NCBI GenBank assembly: GCA_003151215.1
Contig: PLXB01000273.1
Location: 1-6,657 of the forward strand
Source of the DNA: Ignavibacteriota bacterium
GTDB taxonomy: Bacteria; Bacteroidota; Kapaibacteriia; Palsa-1295
Direction: 5' to 3'
Length of the DNA stretch: 6,657 bases
Below, one piece after another: positions 6,241-6,657 of the stretch. The position numbers were made by a program, and so were the translations under genes. Below the pieces are notes generated by a model. It did not search any database. It had not been told where the DNA came from and worked only from the letters and a program-made list of their open reading frames with translations. How positions within the stretch are numbered: the stretch's first letter is position 1; each line of letters opens with the position of its first letter.

Positions 6241-6241
6241 A

Positions 6242-6655
6242 CTATTTGTGTTTAAGTTTTGAAATATCGACCGGAAGATCTGTACCCGGACTTCCGCATT
6301 GTTCGGGTCCGTTGGGGCTTTGGCCATAATGAATGGAAATGGTCGGCTGCAAAACAAAGAGTGAGGTACTATCGATAGTTTTCACGTAGAACGAATAGTA
6401 CCTGGCTTTCACCGTATCGGGAGAATTTGACGGGCTTGGTCCGTATGTTTTAAATGTCTTCGTTTCTCCTCCTTGAATGTATTGCTGTACGGTAAGCGGG
6501 ACGAGATAACCATTTCGAATTCGCGAATAAGATAAATAAAAAGTATCGGCATCGCTGCCGGTATTTTTAATATCAAGACTATAGACCGGATAGTATCCTG
6601 AATCGAGGGGATTGAATAACGAATCGACGCTCACAATATCGATGGCATCTTTAAC
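6242..6655 (-). CDS. Unrecognised beta-rich, probably secreted protein, C-terminal part (5' partial)
   Basis: The frame is open to the right edge, so 137 residues are the C-terminal part of a longer protein; a GTG at 6634 is in frame but has no ribosome-binding site and there is no reason to treat it as the start. I do not recognise a family. The middle region (PVYSLDIKNTGSDADTFYLS, ETKTFKTYGPSPS, VKARYYSFYVKT, LQPTISIHYG) reads as an Ig-like beta-sandwich of the kind found in extracellular adhesive or CARDB-like domains, where the phrase IKNTGSDADTF is typical. The tail (about residues 115-137) is Pro/Gly-rich with one Cys and ends in basic Lys-His-Lys. Nothing resembles a T9SS C-terminal signal. 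It converges on rpsG and shares its terminator. Function unknown. Confidence 0.6.
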   Translation of the reverse strand, partial: VKDAIDIVSVDSLFNPLDSGYYPVYSLDIKNTGSDADTFYLSYSRIRNGYLVPLTVQQYIQGGETKTFKTYGPSPSNSPDTVKARYYSFYVKTIDSTSLFVLQPTISIHYGQSPNGPEQCGSPGTDLPVDISKLKHK

Positions 6656-6657
6656 GG

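Noticed and set aside
6632..6634. GTG as the start of the minus-strand gene
   Set aside because: The frame continues upstream to the window edge with protein-like sequence and no ribosome-binding site precedes the GTG, so the gene is treated as partial.
1..6657. tRNA, rRNA, CRISPR arrays, insertion sequences
   Set aside because: No cloverleaf, rRNA segment, spaced direct repeats or transposase-like protein was seen on either strand.

Overview
The window looks like a chromosomal segment of a bacterium from the Bacteroidota/Chlorobiota side of the tree, possibly an Ignavibacteria- or Kapabacteria-like lineage. This rests on the S12 and S7 protein sequences, on outer-membrane beta-barrel proteins that imply a Gram-negative envelope, and on the near absence of Shine-Dalgarno sequences except in front of rpsL. 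The assignment is an inference from sequence character; no search was run.

Layout, left to right. (1) 1-903, plus strand: the C-terminal ~300 residues of an (alpha/alpha)6 glycosidase of the glycogen-debranching/GH63-like kind, cut by the window edge. (2) 904-976: a short gap holding a perfect 10-bp inverted repeat that ends 6 bases before the next start codon. (3) 977-1537: an ECF-type sigma factor, overlapping by ATGA with (4) 1534-2316: a Cys-free single-pass membrane protein whose C-terminal part turns into an outer-membrane-type beta-barrel. Its reading frame stops at a TGA (2314-2316) but continues in the same frame for 73 more barrel-like codons to a TAG at 2536-2538, so the gene looks interrupted by one nonsense codon (mutation, sequencing error or readthrough). 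(5) 2620-3789: a GT-B family 4 glycosyltransferase, followed after 25 bp by (6) 3815-4957: a secreted, POTRA-less Omp85/BamA-type 16-stranded-barrel protein, and then a hairpin terminator. (7) 4958-5240: a 283-bp leader region with a terminator, a weak promoter candidate and a tiered RNA stem-loop with a mutually exclusive alternative hairpin, upstream of (8) rpsL (S12, 5241-5612) and (9) rpsG (S7, 5728-6195), whose 115-bp spacer carries another hairpin. A strong, probably bidirectional terminator (6206-6240) closes this two-gene str operon before fusA, and (10) a convergent minus-strand gene for an unrecognised beta-rich, probably secreted protein runs off the right edge.

Functionally there are three probable transcription units on the plus strand: the sigma factor with its envelope-spanning partner, a glycosyltransferase/Omp85 pair with a possible role in envelope biogenesis, and the ribosomal protein pair with its own structured leader. 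The most noteworthy items are the sigma/TM/beta-barrel pair with its internal stop codon, the inverted repeat in front of the sigma gene, the structured rpsL leader and the shortened str operon.
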